A stretch of DNA of 64,000 nt, from positions 10,292,001 through 10,356,000 of the forward strand of contig NC_051124.1 of assembly GCF_014839805.1 (NCBI RefSeq), written 5' to 3'. Both the position numbers and the translations under genes were made by a program. Every line of letters begins with the position of its first letter. The stretch's first letter is position 1. The DNA is from Manduca sexta (taxonomy: Eukaryota > Arthropoda > Insecta > Lepidoptera > Sphingidae). Below, in pieces: positions 42,956-55,865 of the stretch. Below the pieces are notes generated by a model. The model was not told the origin of the DNA. It saw only the letters and a program-made list of their open reading frames with translations, and did not search any database.

Positions 42956-45112
42956 TCTAAGACAGCATCCATGTAAACAATTGAAAACAGCATTGCAAGT
43001 TTCGGCGTCCATTTGAAATATTTTATAAAATAAAATTTTATAACTTGGCCTTACAATATAGCTATAAGTTACTTATATTTTAATCATTGTAATTCTAGTA
43101 TTAAGTCAGCTGGAAAACTTAATAAATAAATACATTTGTAACTATATTTTGTAGCTATTATGGCTGACTGTACATCTTTATAAGTAAACAAGCATATGCA
43201 CAGTGTTGCGAACGACGCCCTCACAATTCACATTCAAGCTTCCATATTTCGGATCAGTGGCCGTTGCCTAACAAAATGAACCGAAGCGTACATTTCAAGT
43301 TCCCTTCGTAAGTGATAAATGGTACATGTTAACTATTCATATTATTACTTGTTGGTATACAGTACATAATATTTCGGGAAAGGTTAATGAATCATGTGTA
43401 GTTATTTTTTAAGGTGTGGGTTTTGGATTAGAGAAAATGGTTCTGATGCGTCACTTAAGAAATATTTAATAAAGAAGGGTAACATTGATTGCAATTGATT
43501 TTCTATGATAAAAAATATCAAAACAGAAGTACTCAATAGATAATATACTTAACACCCAAGTTACTGACATATTTAAAGTAAAACTATAAATATTTTATTT
43601 TAGCTAATTCTGAAAACGCTGATTTTTAAAAAAAGTAAGGTAAAACACAAATGTATAAAAATGACAGTTGTATGTATAATGGTGTGCACTTGTTACACTT
43701 TTATATTAAGTCGGTTAACAATTAATTTAATAGATAACTTTTACATGAGAATTAACGAATTAGCCTAAAGAAAAATAAATGCAAAAATTTAATTTATTTT
43801 CGAAAACCAATGTCGGTGGTGAACTCGCTTTTTCAATTAATATTAAACCCTCCACCGAAACGTCACCCACACTCATCTTTACGACTCATTACTCTGGAAA
43901 TATGGTGGGAAAATAACGACTGATTACTGTAAAAAATATTCAAATATTTGTAATTCTTATTCTTTTAAAAAAAGAACAAGTTGTTTATGTGTTATAAAAA
44001 TTTACATTAAGACAGCATTATTTTAAATTATAGCCAAGTTCTTGACCCTGGTGTGCAATAAATAAACACTCTAAAGAATAAATTTAATGGACAATGACCG
44101 ATGTACAAAGATAAAATGCTTTAATATAAAAAATCTCCTCAAATTATAATTTTTGTCGCTAAGGCCTAGGCGACTTGTAAAATCTTCAGCACAGGTAAAC
44201 GAACGCTTAGGAGTCCATTCTCAAGCGCGAGCAACTAGCTTAAGGGCCTCTTTAAGGAAGTATGGTACTTTCGCGAGGCGACGAAAATTAGCACGAAGTC
44301 GGGACGTTCTAAAACCAACCGCCATTATGTTGGCAACACTGAGTTCATTTGCAAAGCCGCAGATATTAATTCCTATTTATCAGCCACTGTTTCATACTCA
44401 ATGTTCGCAGAACACATTAGCAACTATCCCTCTCATACTCTATATGATTATGCCGAGCGTGAAGGATAGATAGGGCTATTATGCGGCTTACGCAAAGCGG
44501 GAGTATCTAGAATGCAAACCACAAGCCTCCGCGAGTTCCACTAAACTTTATCTGCAACATTGCCTTTGTGCAAAATGTGCGAACGCCTAATATTCAGACG
44601 TTTGAATAAATTCACCAAGTCGGGCGTTTATGAACAGATGTTGAAATCAACAACGGAATTCTCTAATAAGTTTGGGCAAATGTTTTTTTTACTATGAAGT
44701 TGATATTTGTAGTGAGTGAACTTTGAAATGTTTTCCAATAATTCTCTTGACCTGGTCCGAAAATACAGATCTATTTTAACAAAGCTTGGTTTAAATTGGA
44801 ATGGACTGTAATTTAAATCATTTATTTTATTTATAATTAAATCTGTACAAAATTTTATGTCAATGAAACAACTGCATAAAGTGAATATCCGTGTATATCT
44901 GCCACCGCGCCGCCGCAAAGGATTACCGCGCCCGCAACTATTACTCGTTGCTGCGAAATAATCACAACTGCACTTGCTAAATGCACATCTATCTCTATAG
45001 AGTTTGGTCTGCTTATTTTCTGATGGTTTTATACAGCGAAATGATGCTACAACCCGACAGCTTTTTAGTTTTTGCGGAGGTAAATATGCATATATGTTAT
45101 TTTTATTCTGCT
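42956..45112. other. No gene or repeat recognised
   Basis: 44150-44640 and 44895-44960 are richer in CpG than their surroundings and carry a 106-codon frame (44153-44473) that starts at TTG and has no motif. Could be regulatory or simply older unique DNA. Confidence 0.45.
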
Positions 45113-45245
45113 AACGTGCCTGATATGGACATAGGCTCGCTCCCTATCACATCATGGGACGGAACACACTTGGCGAAAAATTGGTACCCCGGTTGCGCCT
45201 CTGCATACCCCTTCGGAGATAAATGCGTGATAATGTGTGTGTAAT
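45113..45245 (+). repeat. SINE family S1, head-less copy
   Basis: Starts inside the body at GTGCCTGATATGGACATAGG and runs through ATCACATCATGGGACGGAAC and GCGCCTCTGCATACCCCTTC to a GT-rich tail. The tRNA head is missing, as expected of 5'-truncated retroposition. Confidence 0.8.
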
Positions 45246-46069
45246 GTGTGCTAACGCCCAGTCTGAAACCATACTTGACTGTATACCGAAAATGTCCAGA
45301 TCTTTGACATCATATTTCTAATCTATCTGATGATAGACCTTGTCATTTCAATAGTTGCAATATACCAGCCATTGCAACGATATTTTCATACTGCTTAATG
45401 GTAGAAAAAGTATACGAGTAATACGCATACGAGAGATAACGTCTGGATAAGTTTGAAATACCAAGCTGAATAAATTTTATTCTTTCATAATCGCACTCAT
45501 ATTCCAAACAAAACCAATCATGTAGTTAATTCCTAAGATTATTCGTAACTACCGCAGACAGTCACCGTATTTAGACAGCAATTATGCACCTCTCCCTACT
45601 CATGAATATGGGAAACCTAAGTGCAGTGAATAAGTCAACTCGTCTCAATGTGGCATGTCTGGCGAACTCTAATCTGTCCGGAACAGAGCCAAGTCAAAAT
45701 GGCGCATTAAATGTGATTGTTATGTTCTGTACTTCCAGTTGGATTGCCGAAAGTTAGTTTTGATGGCCTGACTTAATTTAACATTCCTTAATTTTTGTAA
45801 TGCCTTTGCCTACACTCCTTTTTGGACTCAGCCTTTAAAAACTAGGCGGGGAATGACGACAAACGGCCACTTATTGAACTGATTTAATAGATTAAACATC
45901 GATGGTTCAATCGAGAAGAAAATTGCTGTATACGCTTAAAAACTGTCCTGAATGGGTTACCTGGGTTTAGCCAATCGGACTATAGCACACGATATAAATA
46001 CTACACCATAACCTCAAAATCAAATTTGTATTATCTATATAACATGTTCATTGTTTTTGAATATCATAA
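45246..46069. other. No gene or repeat recognised
   Basis: Nothing supported. Confidence 0.45.
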
Positions 46070-46313
46070 AGTCCTCACCCTTTTTTTTTTTTTAATATAG
46101 TTACTACATTTATTTGTAAAATATTACGCATTTATGATGTATGACTAGTTAATTAATATTAATATGTGTGGTGTTATTTTTTTTTATCAATGCATGCTGT
46201 GACACCTTAAAATGTTGTGCATTTAAACCTATCATTACTGTTATGTTTTATTGGAGCTATTTATAATGTAACAACTACTGGTTGTCCTAATTATAAATAA
46301 ATAAATAAATAAC
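46070..46313 (+). repeat. Possible LINE 3' end with (AAAT)n tail
   Basis: Ends GGTTGTCCTAATTATAAATA and then several TAAA/AAAT units (about 46286-46308), like the 3' tail of a 5'-truncated non-LTR element. No coding remains, family unknown. Confidence 0.45.
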
Positions 46314-47625
46314 ACTTTCCATACCTAACAATCTCTTAGACCCAAGATTTCCATATCGCCGCCGAGTAACAAGTGGGCTGGAATCGAGAAAACAAAATGC
46401 TTTCAGTACATTATCATGAGAAAAGTTGCGGGTAACAATGGCGCTCTCAAATAATTCCAAGCCGCGCTACTGCATCTAAGCACATTATAAAGTACAATAC
46501 AAAAGCAAAACTTCATTTGTTCAAATAAAACTTGATACAGAGCGTTAGTACAAGTTTAACAGCCTTCGTAAGAAATTTCAAATGAAAATGCTTTGAGTTG
46601 GAACGAAGCTTGAGTGGAACTGTGTAATCAGTTGGCTCCGGGCAAACTAGTTACATTTTAATACTGTCTGTGAATGTTACTTGATGCTTATATTCAAATA
46701 AATGTACAAGCCGTACGAGTGAACTGTGCACTTCGCCGGAATAGGTTATATGACCCTGCTCCTACTGCGGTCGGTCGCTCGTCATTCAATTACAATAAAA
46801 AATAAAATCGTAAAGAATGTTTACGAAATTCACTATTCTGGTAAGCAAGGTGCGAAGTTAAGTCGTAGAGGTTATAATAAGATTTGTTTTAGATAGGTAG
46901 CATAAGGAATGTAGGTATTTCCAGTAAGAGGAAAGCTTGCTATACATGAGTCTACACATGGATATATATGTAATACGTACTAAATTTGGCGTACCGAACA
47001 TACACTGTGTTCAACTGAATTGAACTGCAATCCATTCAAACAGCTTTATGTATGGTTGACAGCTTGTGGTTGTGTACACATTGGCGCTGATGATATAAGA
47101 ACTCGAGTCTAAGTGTAAACCTGGTTTTGAATAAAAAATATTAGTCAAATAACTAAACTTATTTGTTGTTCAAGTGAATAAATAGGTTGCCATTTTAGTT
47201 CACATTGTGAACAAATAGTTTATATGGACGTTCGTGTCTATACAATATACGTCAATGAGTCTACATCTTTTTTTGAGTATATAATAGTATACAATTCCGC
47301 AACAAAGCAATCTCTATGGTAGGTACCGGTTAGAAACTTGATTTCTTTCTAAGTTTTCTCAAACTGCATCACCAGGCATAACGAATTTTAATTTTTGAAT
47401 AAATAACTTTTGTTGTATTTCGAAGTTTTTTGGTAAAATTACACTACGTTAAGGTACTTTGGGAATAATATGATTTGAAAAAGCGATTTAGTCCAAAGAT
47501 ATTTCTCTTGGGAATCATTAGACACTTTTGTTTAAGAAAAAGTTACAATTATAAAGACAATTTATGTGTAGACATTTTCAACATTTTATATATTCATACA
47601 AAATTCTAAATTGTGACCTCATTCG
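46314..47625. other. No gene or repeat recognised
   Basis: Short frames only. Confidence 0.5.
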
Positions 47626-47833
47626 TACTTACAAGGGTTTCTGATTTATTTACTTTTTTATCTCTCGAAGCGCGGGATTTCTCGACCAGGATTTACCGAG
47701 TTTTCTCGAGGCGTTGAGAATTTTTTAAAATGTTTCCTTAAATATAATGTATAAGATTTATTGTTAATAGATTTAAACAATCGGTCTAGTCTCGGTTTAA
47801 GCTAGATTTCTTGAGCAGAAACCCTTGTACTTA
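47626..47833. mobile_element. MITE with CAAGGGTTTCTG ends and TACTTA duplication
   Basis: A 196-bp element (47632-47827) bounded by perfect 12-bp inverted repeats, CAAGGGTTTCTG and CAGAAACCCTTG. TACTTA directly flanks both sides (47626-47631 and 47828-47833). Because the boundary bases are ambiguous, a 13-bp inverted repeat with a 4-bp ACTT duplication fits equally well. The interior has CpG-rich patches (CTCGAAGCGCGGG near 47664) and no coding frame. Superfamily not determined. Confidence 0.8.
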
Positions 47834-48242
47834 CATAGATTCTGTATCAACTACAGCAGTTCCATTACTCGTTATGTCCCTGTATAAAAATATCACGGAT
47901 CAGTAATTTTCACACAGTTAAAGTTACAAATTCAGGCCCGGAAAAGTGTATGCAAAAACTGGAACTACAATCAAGCCCCCAAGTGACTTAATTAGCGCTT
48001 GCAGGCCGCAGGGAAAAAAGGATTCATAACTACACTCACTATGCATGGATAAATCATGGAGTCATGATCCGATCTTTGTTTCAGATTAAACATGCAAGCT
48101 CTGTGAATATTGGACCATATTCCCGATGAATATTTTACAAACCGGTCAAAAGCAACTGTGTTTAAATGTTGTAATTAGTCCTGTCAATTCACTAGATTTA
48201 CCAACTGTATTCGGGCTGATTAATACCCCGTTAGATGCTACA
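47834..48242. other. No gene or repeat recognised
   Basis: Nothing supported. Confidence 0.45.
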
Positions 48243-48565
48243 TTTGATTAGGTGTTGCTCGGGCATCGTCCGCTTTCCCGCTACAAAAATTACTAAAACA
48301 CTGTAGCGACTAGCGATACATAGCGCTGTCCAGACGACACCAGCGCCATCTATTTAAACATCAAATTAAATAATCTATTATTACACATGGGAGCATATTA
48401 CCAGGATCAAAAATGGCCTGTTTCAATCCAGAATATGGTATGTCCGTGTGTCAAAATTCATACAAAATCGTTGAGTTGTTTTTGCGTTTCCTTCTCGCAA
48501 ACATATATATATTTTTATAAACTTTTGCATTTATTATGTTATATTATAAATATTAGTAAAAAAAT
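48243..48565 (+). repeat. Repeat family D, long copy
   Basis: Carries GGTGTTGCTCGGGCATCGTC, CACTGTAGCGACTAGCGATA, ACCAGCGCCATCTATTTAAA, GAATATGGTATGTCCGTGTG and CATTTATTATGTTATATTAT. Confidence 0.8.
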
Positions 48566-49245
48566 ATTACCACGAATAGTATATAACCAAAATATAAACT
48601 AACCAATGTGTCTTATTTAATTGACAGACCGATTGATTATTGCTATATTGAAAAAAAATCTTACACCAAAAATTTAAGTATTCTCAGATGCATGGGACGA
48701 CCGTGATCCGAAATTACATAAATTCCATGTTGACAACTAAATTATGAGCCCCGCAAATTCATTTAAATTCTCAAAATACTTACTATTAAAAAAAAAAAAA
48801 ACAAATATTTAGCAGATATTTCACGACCGCAATCTTGATGGCATCATATAATTCATAAAAATAAACAGTCGTTGCCAACAATCGCGTACATTTTCCCTTG
48901 CAAATATTCCACGTTTTTTATCTAAATCTGTTATTCAAAGGAGGAACATTAAATTGCTCGCGAACTACGGGCCTCCAATTGTTTACAGTTAAGGAAGCGG
49001 CACATTTCAGTTTTTCTATGTATAACCTTTTAGACCCCTTTAGACCTTATCTTCATTACCCACTAGCAATAACGACTGAAGAATTTTACGCCCTCGCATA
49101 AGTTTGGAATACAAAAAAAGATAAAAATAACTGCTGTTTTCATGACTTCTGCTTGGGTCTTATTTATGTTTATTAACTGCTGTTGCAAATATGTTCAAGT
49201 TTAACAATATAAGTTGCATTTTAATAGAAGTATCTTTTCTGCGAT
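48566..49245. other. No gene or repeat recognised
   Basis: Short frames only (for example 48898-49101), without motifs. Confidence 0.45.
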
Positions 49246-49582
49246 AGGAAGCGGCGATAGCCTAGTTGGGTGTGGAACGGTCTGCCAAGACGAATGTCCG
49301 CAGGTTCAAATGCCAAGGGCACACACCTCTAACTTTTCTAAAAAATCATGTGTGTATTCTTTGTGAATTTATCGTTCGCTTTAACGGTGAAGGAAAACAT
49401 CGTGAGGAAACCTGCACATCCGAGAAGTTCTCTATAAGAATTTCGAAAGTGCGTGAAGGCTACCAATCCGCACTAGGCCAGCGTGGTGGACTAAGGCCTA
49501 ATACCTCTCAGTAGTAGAGGAGGCCCGTGCTCAGCAGTGGGCAAGTATATAATACAGGGCTGATATTATTATATTATTATCT
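49246..49582 (+). repeat. SINE family S2, full-length copy
   Basis: The tRNA-like head has an excellent A box TAGCCTAGTTGG (49258-49269) and a B box GGTTCAAATGCC (49303-49314), so a polymerase III promoter is plausible. The body carries TCATGTGTGTATTCTTTGTG, ATCGTGAGGAAACCTGCACA and CAGCGTGGTGGACTAAGGCC. The end is a TATTAT-type simple tail (49562-49580). This is a well-known lepidopteran SINE type (from memory); its 3' part may be borrowed from an RTE-type LINE. Confidence 0.88.
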
Positions 49583-51595
49583 TTTCTGTAATAAACCCCG
49601 CGTGTTTCATAAAGATTTATTATCAATATATTATTATAAATCCGTATTGAACAATCTTGCGTATAACATAGATAACATTACCGACAATATTCCATCTCTC
49701 ACCACGTACTTATAAAAAGGACACGAAAATACATAACATTAAATCATAGATCGACCCTTTATTTTTTATGGTAACCCTAAGGGAACGGTCCGAGCGATCG
49801 CCGAGGAATAAAAGGCAATGGAGAATGGTACATTTTTCAATATAAGAGCATTTTTATATTGCTCATATTTTAGCCACGGGACCCGTATTCCAATAACTTC
49901 CGTGTAGAAGATGCAAAATGAATTTGAAGTCAGTACCTTCGGGCTTACGGCATTCATTATTCCGTAAAATGGAATAACAATATAAATGTACGTAATTCCT
50001 TTAGTAACCATAAAGCTCCATTTAATGAATTAAGTCTTGGAACGTTAGTTTGTTGAGAATAATTATTGTTTCCTTATTTGGATTATTCAATTGCTTTAAA
50101 AAATTGTAATAAATTAGGTAATTTCAACAGCAAATTGTCTATGGCTTATGTAGGTCCTTTTCAAGCTAACCGCAATGCAATTAATCTGTGTTATTTGCCT
50201 CAAGTCTATCTTCATATTAAAGTTAAGTTTCATATGAAGATAAAATTGTATTAATGTTTTTGTTTGAGTCTGTTTCATAATTTATCCTGAGAAAATGATT
50301 TATTTAATTGTTTTACCACTATTTTCACTCTGTACATAGTATTTTTTAAGGTTTACAACCGCTTAACATAAAGGAATAGACAAATATATTTTAAACAAAT
50401 ACACATATTTTTTAAACTGACTGTGAGAATACTTACTAGTTAAAAAAAATCGAAATCTGTAACAATTCACCAATAAAATAGAAGTGCAAACAAATTAAAA
50501 CAACACGAAAAAATCAAACAGTGTAAAAAGTAGCGATAACGAACTCGCCAAAACAAATTTTATACCTGCGTGGAACTTTCCCGAAAGTTAATTAATTTAT
50601 GCTGTTAACATGGAATGAATATTCTACTACGTGATTTGTTTGGTGTTCGCGATGGCGGGTCACTCCATTTTGTTTTTGTCAACCGAATGAATTTGGCGGG
50701 AAATGCAGATGCGCATCAATTCGCATTTTGTTCGGTACAAATTGCGTGAATAATTTAAACTCAATAAATGATTTTTTCCTTTTGTGACTGTATTATTATT
50801 TCGTAAAATTAATTTATGTTTTTTGGTTATGCTATAACCTATTTCATATTATACATTAATTGCATTTTAATAATACTAAAGTTCAGTTCGAAATACGAAA
50901 TGTGACGTTGGAAATGTAAATTATTCTTATAATTTCTCCGTTTCTAAACAAAAAGGTGTTAGACAAACATACTACCCTGGTAATCGATATAACAAGTCAG
51001 CAAAGGCGGTTCTTTTTTATCACCTGGTTAACTAGATTATCTTATCGTTATGACTGCTATTTATCAAACAAGAAAATGCATTCCTAATTTACGTAGATGA
51101 TGAAACCTAGGTAGCAAGAAAGTTTGTTTAATGTAAATTTCAAATCAAATAAAAAGAATTGGCCGCCTGTGAGTTGCTACCCTCTCGATTATCACGACAA
51201 CATAATATATAGTAAAAGCAAAATGGCATCGAGCGGATGTAAATGTTTATAAAACAGTAATTGCTTACATTCGAGCAGTAAATAAATGCGCTACCCCGCC
51301 GGTAACACATGTTTTTGAATTTTTAGATTTACAACCAATTAAAAAGGAACGTTTACAGTGGAATTTTTATTCAGACTCCATCGTTTGAATGTTGTACTTC
51401 CAATATTGTTATTGCGCAAAGCATTTTCGCCTTTTTACCTACCCATGTTTTCTTCATAGAATATAGATGCAGAAGAAACAAGGATATTAATCGGTATGAT
51501 TAAGGAATATGGACATTAATCATCAACGTCATCATAAAAAATCTATCATTGCAGTAAAAGGGGGTATAAGACGCCATATTTTTTTAAAACTTTTC
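49583..51595. other. No gene or repeat recognised
   Basis: Two kilobases of AT-rich DNA with short frames lacking motifs. 50650-50760 is slightly richer in GC. Confidence 0.5.
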
Positions 51596-51660
51596 ACTTT
51601 TTAACCGACTTAAAAAAAGGAGGAGGTTATTTGCATTTACAAAGTTGCCGTCTCCACCCG
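51596..51660 (+). repeat. Fragment of the AACCGACTT...GGAGGAGG repeat
   Basis: TTTTTAACCGACTTAAAAAA then GGAGGAGGTTATTT, the recognisable start of a repeat frequent in moths and butterflies (from memory). Confidence 0.6.
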
Positions 51661-53002
51661 ACCACACTCCACTCGTCAAGATCATATTGATTTTGCGGCT
51701 AATATGATTGCCTTACTGCCATTAAGCTAGCTAATGCTATATCCTCTCAAAGTAATGAAAAGTGCACTTCAATACAATCAATTAATCGGGCGTGTGGAGT
51801 AGCATTTGTTGTCTACCATAAATATAAAAAACACACTGAAATACTGATACTAATTACAATCAAACATGGTTGTGACTAGGTTTTTTCATTTTAGGAAATT
51901 CAGTCCAAGCTCAGAGCCAGGAAGAAGTTATGCCTCGGAAAGCACGTAAAGCCTTGGGTCTTGCGCCTGTTTTTTCTCCAGTCATGTCATGTGTCATGAA
52001 ACAGAGATTGCGCCTCTATATTGCGCACACACTACTACACCATAATATCTCCTGCTTATTTGGCCGATATTCGTTGACATTGGCCGCCGTGGCCCAAAAT
52101 TCGGTTAGGAGTGAATTCATTCAATGACGATTATTGTAACTTTATATGTATAATCTAAGAAACTGAGTTTGTAGAATACATTTATCATTCAAAGTGGCAA
52201 AGAATTGACGATATTGTTTCATGAAGGTCGGAAATCGCAGAGTGATTATTCTCGGGAAATGTGCGATTCTTGTGGGAGTGTTTTTAGGAAAAACTTTCAC
52301 GCGGGCAAAGCTGTGAGCGAAAGCTTGTGTACATAATACTTCAAATTAATTAAGAGATTAATAATATTATATTTTAATGAATAAATCAAATTAAAGTGTA
52401 GTTACTGTTGCTTTTAATTTCGTTAAAATGTATGTTTATTTAATGTATTTTTGTTATCTGAGTACTTCGCTTCTATTAAAAGCTCTAAAGGTAAACAAAT
52501 ACGGTTTATATCAGCTTGTCTATACAAGAGTCGAGTCAGATTCCCGTTATTACAACACAGCAAACAATACAATTTGCAAAATGAATTTGAGAAGTCATCA
52601 AAAGTTATGATGTTGTAAGAGATTCAGACTTGCTTTGAATTGAATGCTAAATTTAGAACACCATAAAGGTTCATTATAAGCAAAGGTCATGCAGAACTGC
52701 GGGTGTCCTAATGAAAGCGAAATACAGTTGTAAAAAGTCATTTCCTCAACCGAAGCTTTTTCTCGAGGCTCTCAAATTTACGCACCCACGCGAAACTTTA
52801 GAAACGAAATGAAATTGTAAAAATTCTGTCGCGGTTTGACGGTTTGATAGCATTTTTACAGTAGATATTTAGCTTCTTGTTAAGATGAAGAGACCCGTAC
52901 TAGATATAACTGAAGTCTTATATTACTTGTTCCATTTAATATTAAAGTCAATTTTGTTCCTTTTTTTGGCATGTGAGGAATTTACTCTCATTATTCTACT
53001 AC
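51661..53002. other. No gene; one family D scrap
   Basis: 52290-52330 reads, on the minus strand, AAGCTTTCGCTCACAGCTTTG then CCCGCGTGAAAGTTTTTC, the start of family D. Otherwise unassigned. Confidence 0.45.
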
Positions 53003-53225
53003 TAGGTGTTGCTGGCTTTGCCCACGTGACAAGCCTTTCTCTCTACAAAATAATTTATTTCCCATATAAGCAATTTACCTGGATAAAAAGTAGCCTATGT
53101 GTTAATCCAAGACATGTTCTACCCGTGTCTTTCATCTAAAACCGTTCAGTTGTTTCTGAGTTCACTTCTAACAAAAATTCTCACTTTTAACAAACGTCCT
53201 CACTTATAATATTAGTAAGATACTT
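53003..53225 (+). repeat. Repeat family D copy
   Basis: Carries AGGTGTTGCTGGCTTTGCCC, AAAAAGTAGCCTATGTGTTA, ATCCAAGACATGTTCTACCC, CCGTTCAGTTGTTTCTGAGT and a terminal TATAATATTAGTAAGAT. It lacks the CGCCATCTA block, perhaps by internal deletion. Confidence 0.8.
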
Positions 53226-53532
53226 CACTATTGAATCAGTGATCCAATCCGAAGTTCAATATAACTTATATAAATAAGAAACCAAGCCCAAATCTAATTA
53301 GGATAGAGCTTCATTGCAAGTCGCTAGCAATTTTATACTACCCACTTACATTGCTTAATGGATAGCCTGTTAATGTGGAATCATCAGGCAATTTTATTCC
53401 TTTTATTGGTATTAGGATGAGCACTTTTATTTTGATTAGGTCGAGATGGGTTTTGTTTGTGTCTGATTTCTCTGTATTCATATATTTTTTGGGATCATTG
53501 TAGATTATATTATTTGTAACATATTAATTCAA
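53226..53532. other. Unassigned spacer
   Basis: AT-rich, nothing recognised. Confidence 0.45.
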
Positions 53533-53790
53533 CAGTTCTCGGTGGCGTAGCTATATTACGGTACGACTGCAGTGCTGATATCTCAAGTTCGATCCCTGGG
53601 TTGGGCAAATTGATATTGTGTTGTTTTGCTAAGTATCAGTGCGGAGTCAAGAATTTGTGCCCGATATGGCGATGGCCCCCTATCACATCATGGGACGGAA
53701 TACAAATGGTAAAAAGTTAGTGCACCAGTTGCGCCTCTGCCTACCCCTTCGGAGATAAAATGGGTGATTATATGTGTATTAATTCATAAG
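53533..53790 (+). repeat. SINE family S1, near full-length copy
   Basis: Head CTCGGTGGCGTAGCTATATT, B-box-like AGTTCGATCCC, body GAATTTGTGCCCGATATGGC and TATCACATCATGGGACGGAA, then GCGCCTCTGCCTACCCCTTC. Confidence 0.85.
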
Positions 53791-54834
53791 ATACTGTAAA
53801 AATTAAAGTTATTTCTAATAAACATTATTTTTTTAGCGGTTAGTCCATAAATTAAATAAAAAAGGGTTTTTAAATTATTCATTATTAAAGTTCAGGATCG
53901 TAGAAAAGGTAAACGTATAAAATTAAAAACACACAACCCGTAACGCACTCGAAAGGATTAAATCTAAACATACAGCAAGGATCTTTTGTACCGTCAGAAT
54001 TTTTTAATAAACTTTACCATTTTTTGCAGCAAGTATCCGATATTAATCTGCTCGTGCTAAGCCCGCTTTATTGTAATTAAAACATTTTGCCAACGTTAAA
54101 ATGAAAACCTTTGTTCGCCGAACCGTATGTAAAATATATCCCCATTTACATTTTGAAGTGTGAAACAAATATATAATGGTTTTTATTACGTGGCTCTGGA
54201 CCGAAATGGAAAAGGTCGATCAGGCAGAAAGGTGGGATTTCCTATAATCCGACCTGCAGTGCGGCTCTAAAGATTAGAAGCGACGGAAAAGGCACGCTTA
54301 TTTCGGTCAAAATTACCCCTTAATTGAGGATTACAAGAATCGGGATTAGCGTCATTAGCGGAGGGTTAAAAATGTTTTACTTGTCGATTTTACAAAAAAT
54401 AGATTATGAAATATATAAAAAATACCCACGAAGTTCTCATTTGTATATCTTTTTGGTATATATTTTTTTTAAAATCGCTGTTTTATTCCTTGTAATTGTG
54501 ACTGAGGTATATTTTATTTCCCAAAATATACTCTACTTCAAATTTGCATATCTAATTATACTTTTTAGAGTATTAGAAAAATATTCTCTGAAATCCACTC
54601 GCATGAAAAAGTTTAATTAAGTAAGATGAGATTAATGGCGAAAGCGCAATCAGAGCTCTTCGTGGAGGCTAAAGAAGCTTTTCGTGGAACCAGTATTGAA
54701 ATAGAACTCTCTTGGTAATTGATTAATATAAACTCTAAAGACTATAATACTTACACTATGTATACAGGTAAATTTATTAAATTATTAAGTGAACAGCAAT
54801 CTTTGGAACTAGTACGAGTTTGAAAAATAATGCT
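53791..54834. other. No gene or repeat recognised
   Basis: A 98-codon frame at 54324-54620 begins at TTG and is rich in Ile, Phe and Tyr because the DNA is AT-rich. No motif. Confidence 0.45.
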
Positions 54835-55070
54835 ATTAATGATATATTTTATATCCACCCAAATAGCGACCACCGTACACAAGGTGTTAAAACCCGCCAT
54901 AATGACCTACGTAAGTGTGTCGTATTCCGGGATATCTGTGAATATCCGGTTCCAACAGGCCGGCATAATTGTGTCGACCGCCGAGGGGTAATCATCTCTC
55001 GTCAGTCGACATTCTATTGGACCCCACTTCACTTACTATCAGGTGCAGTGGAGTCTCTTGTCGTGCAGTA
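54835..55070 (-). repeat. Repeat family B copy
   Basis: Carries AAATAGCGACCACCGTACAC, AAGGTGTTAAAACCCGCCAT, GGTTCCAACAGGCCGGCATA, GGGGTAATCATCTCTCGTCA and CACTTACTATCAGGTGCAGT. Closely related to 22513-22757. Confidence 0.85.
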
Positions 55071-55674
55071 TAAAAAAAACATTATCTCGGAAACAGACTT
55101 TTACGCAAACGGAATCATGAACAAATCGTAGTACTATAACCCGATAAGAAAATGTAACTAACTAGCGTACAAACAAATTACTAAAGCTACATCCTATAAA
55201 TTCAAATGAAACAGACTATACGCTAACGATGAAAAACCTACAAAAATCGACACAATTGAACACACAATACGATTAATTCCGATTCCAATATTAGCAAATC
55301 ATTTATCACGGTCGACTTGAGCCGGCCGGGACCGAATCGGAGATTATGTTGATCTGTGTTGATTCGGGTTTTGATTTACGATGGCGCTCGGGCAAATTGT
55401 TCGTCACCTACCCTTGCTCGTTGGACCGTGGACTGGCAATTTTACATGCATGCTGAAGTTTAGGTATTGAAAACTGAATTGTTTTGTGTGAAATTCCAAT
55501 ATTTTTTACCATTACCGAATTTCTGTTTATCAAACTTTTTGATGCATATTGTTTTTTGTAATGTTTTATGTTGTGAGTGTTTTTACCTTCCAATATTAAT
55601 AGGTATGTTGTTATTGTTTTTGCATGTTGTAAAGATTGAGGCTAACGGTTAAACATTATACCTTTTCTTTACAA
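55071..55674. other. No gene or repeat recognised
   Basis: 55310-55440 is GC-richer (CGACTTGAGCCGGCCGGGAC). No motif set. Confidence 0.45.
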
Positions 55675-55865
55675 TAAAAGATCCTAGTCGCATTTTTGAT
55701 CTATCACGAAAATGGACCAATCTTAACAAAGTTTTTTTAACTATGACTTATTTGATTGGTTTAATCTCCAGATCGGATCGAAGATTGCGATTGCGATCGT
55801 TTATTGAAAATGGCTGTAATTCAGAGACAAATAAGATATAATAATATTTAATCTCACTTGTGTAT
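55675..55865 (+). repeat. Repeat family E copy
   Basis: Carries TTGATCTATCACGAAAATGG, ACCAATCTTAACAAAGTTTT and GCGATCGTTTATTGAAAATG, related to 40440-40625. Confidence 0.6.

Noticed and set aside
44153..44473. 106-codon plus-strand frame in a CpG-richer block
   Set aside because: Begins at TTG, has no domain, no start context and no splice support. The Arg-rich composition follows from the local bases.
54324..54620. 98-codon hydrophobic frame, considered as a membrane protein
   Set aside because: TTG start and Ile/Phe/Tyr richness are explained by AT-rich DNA. No signal peptide pattern or splice context.
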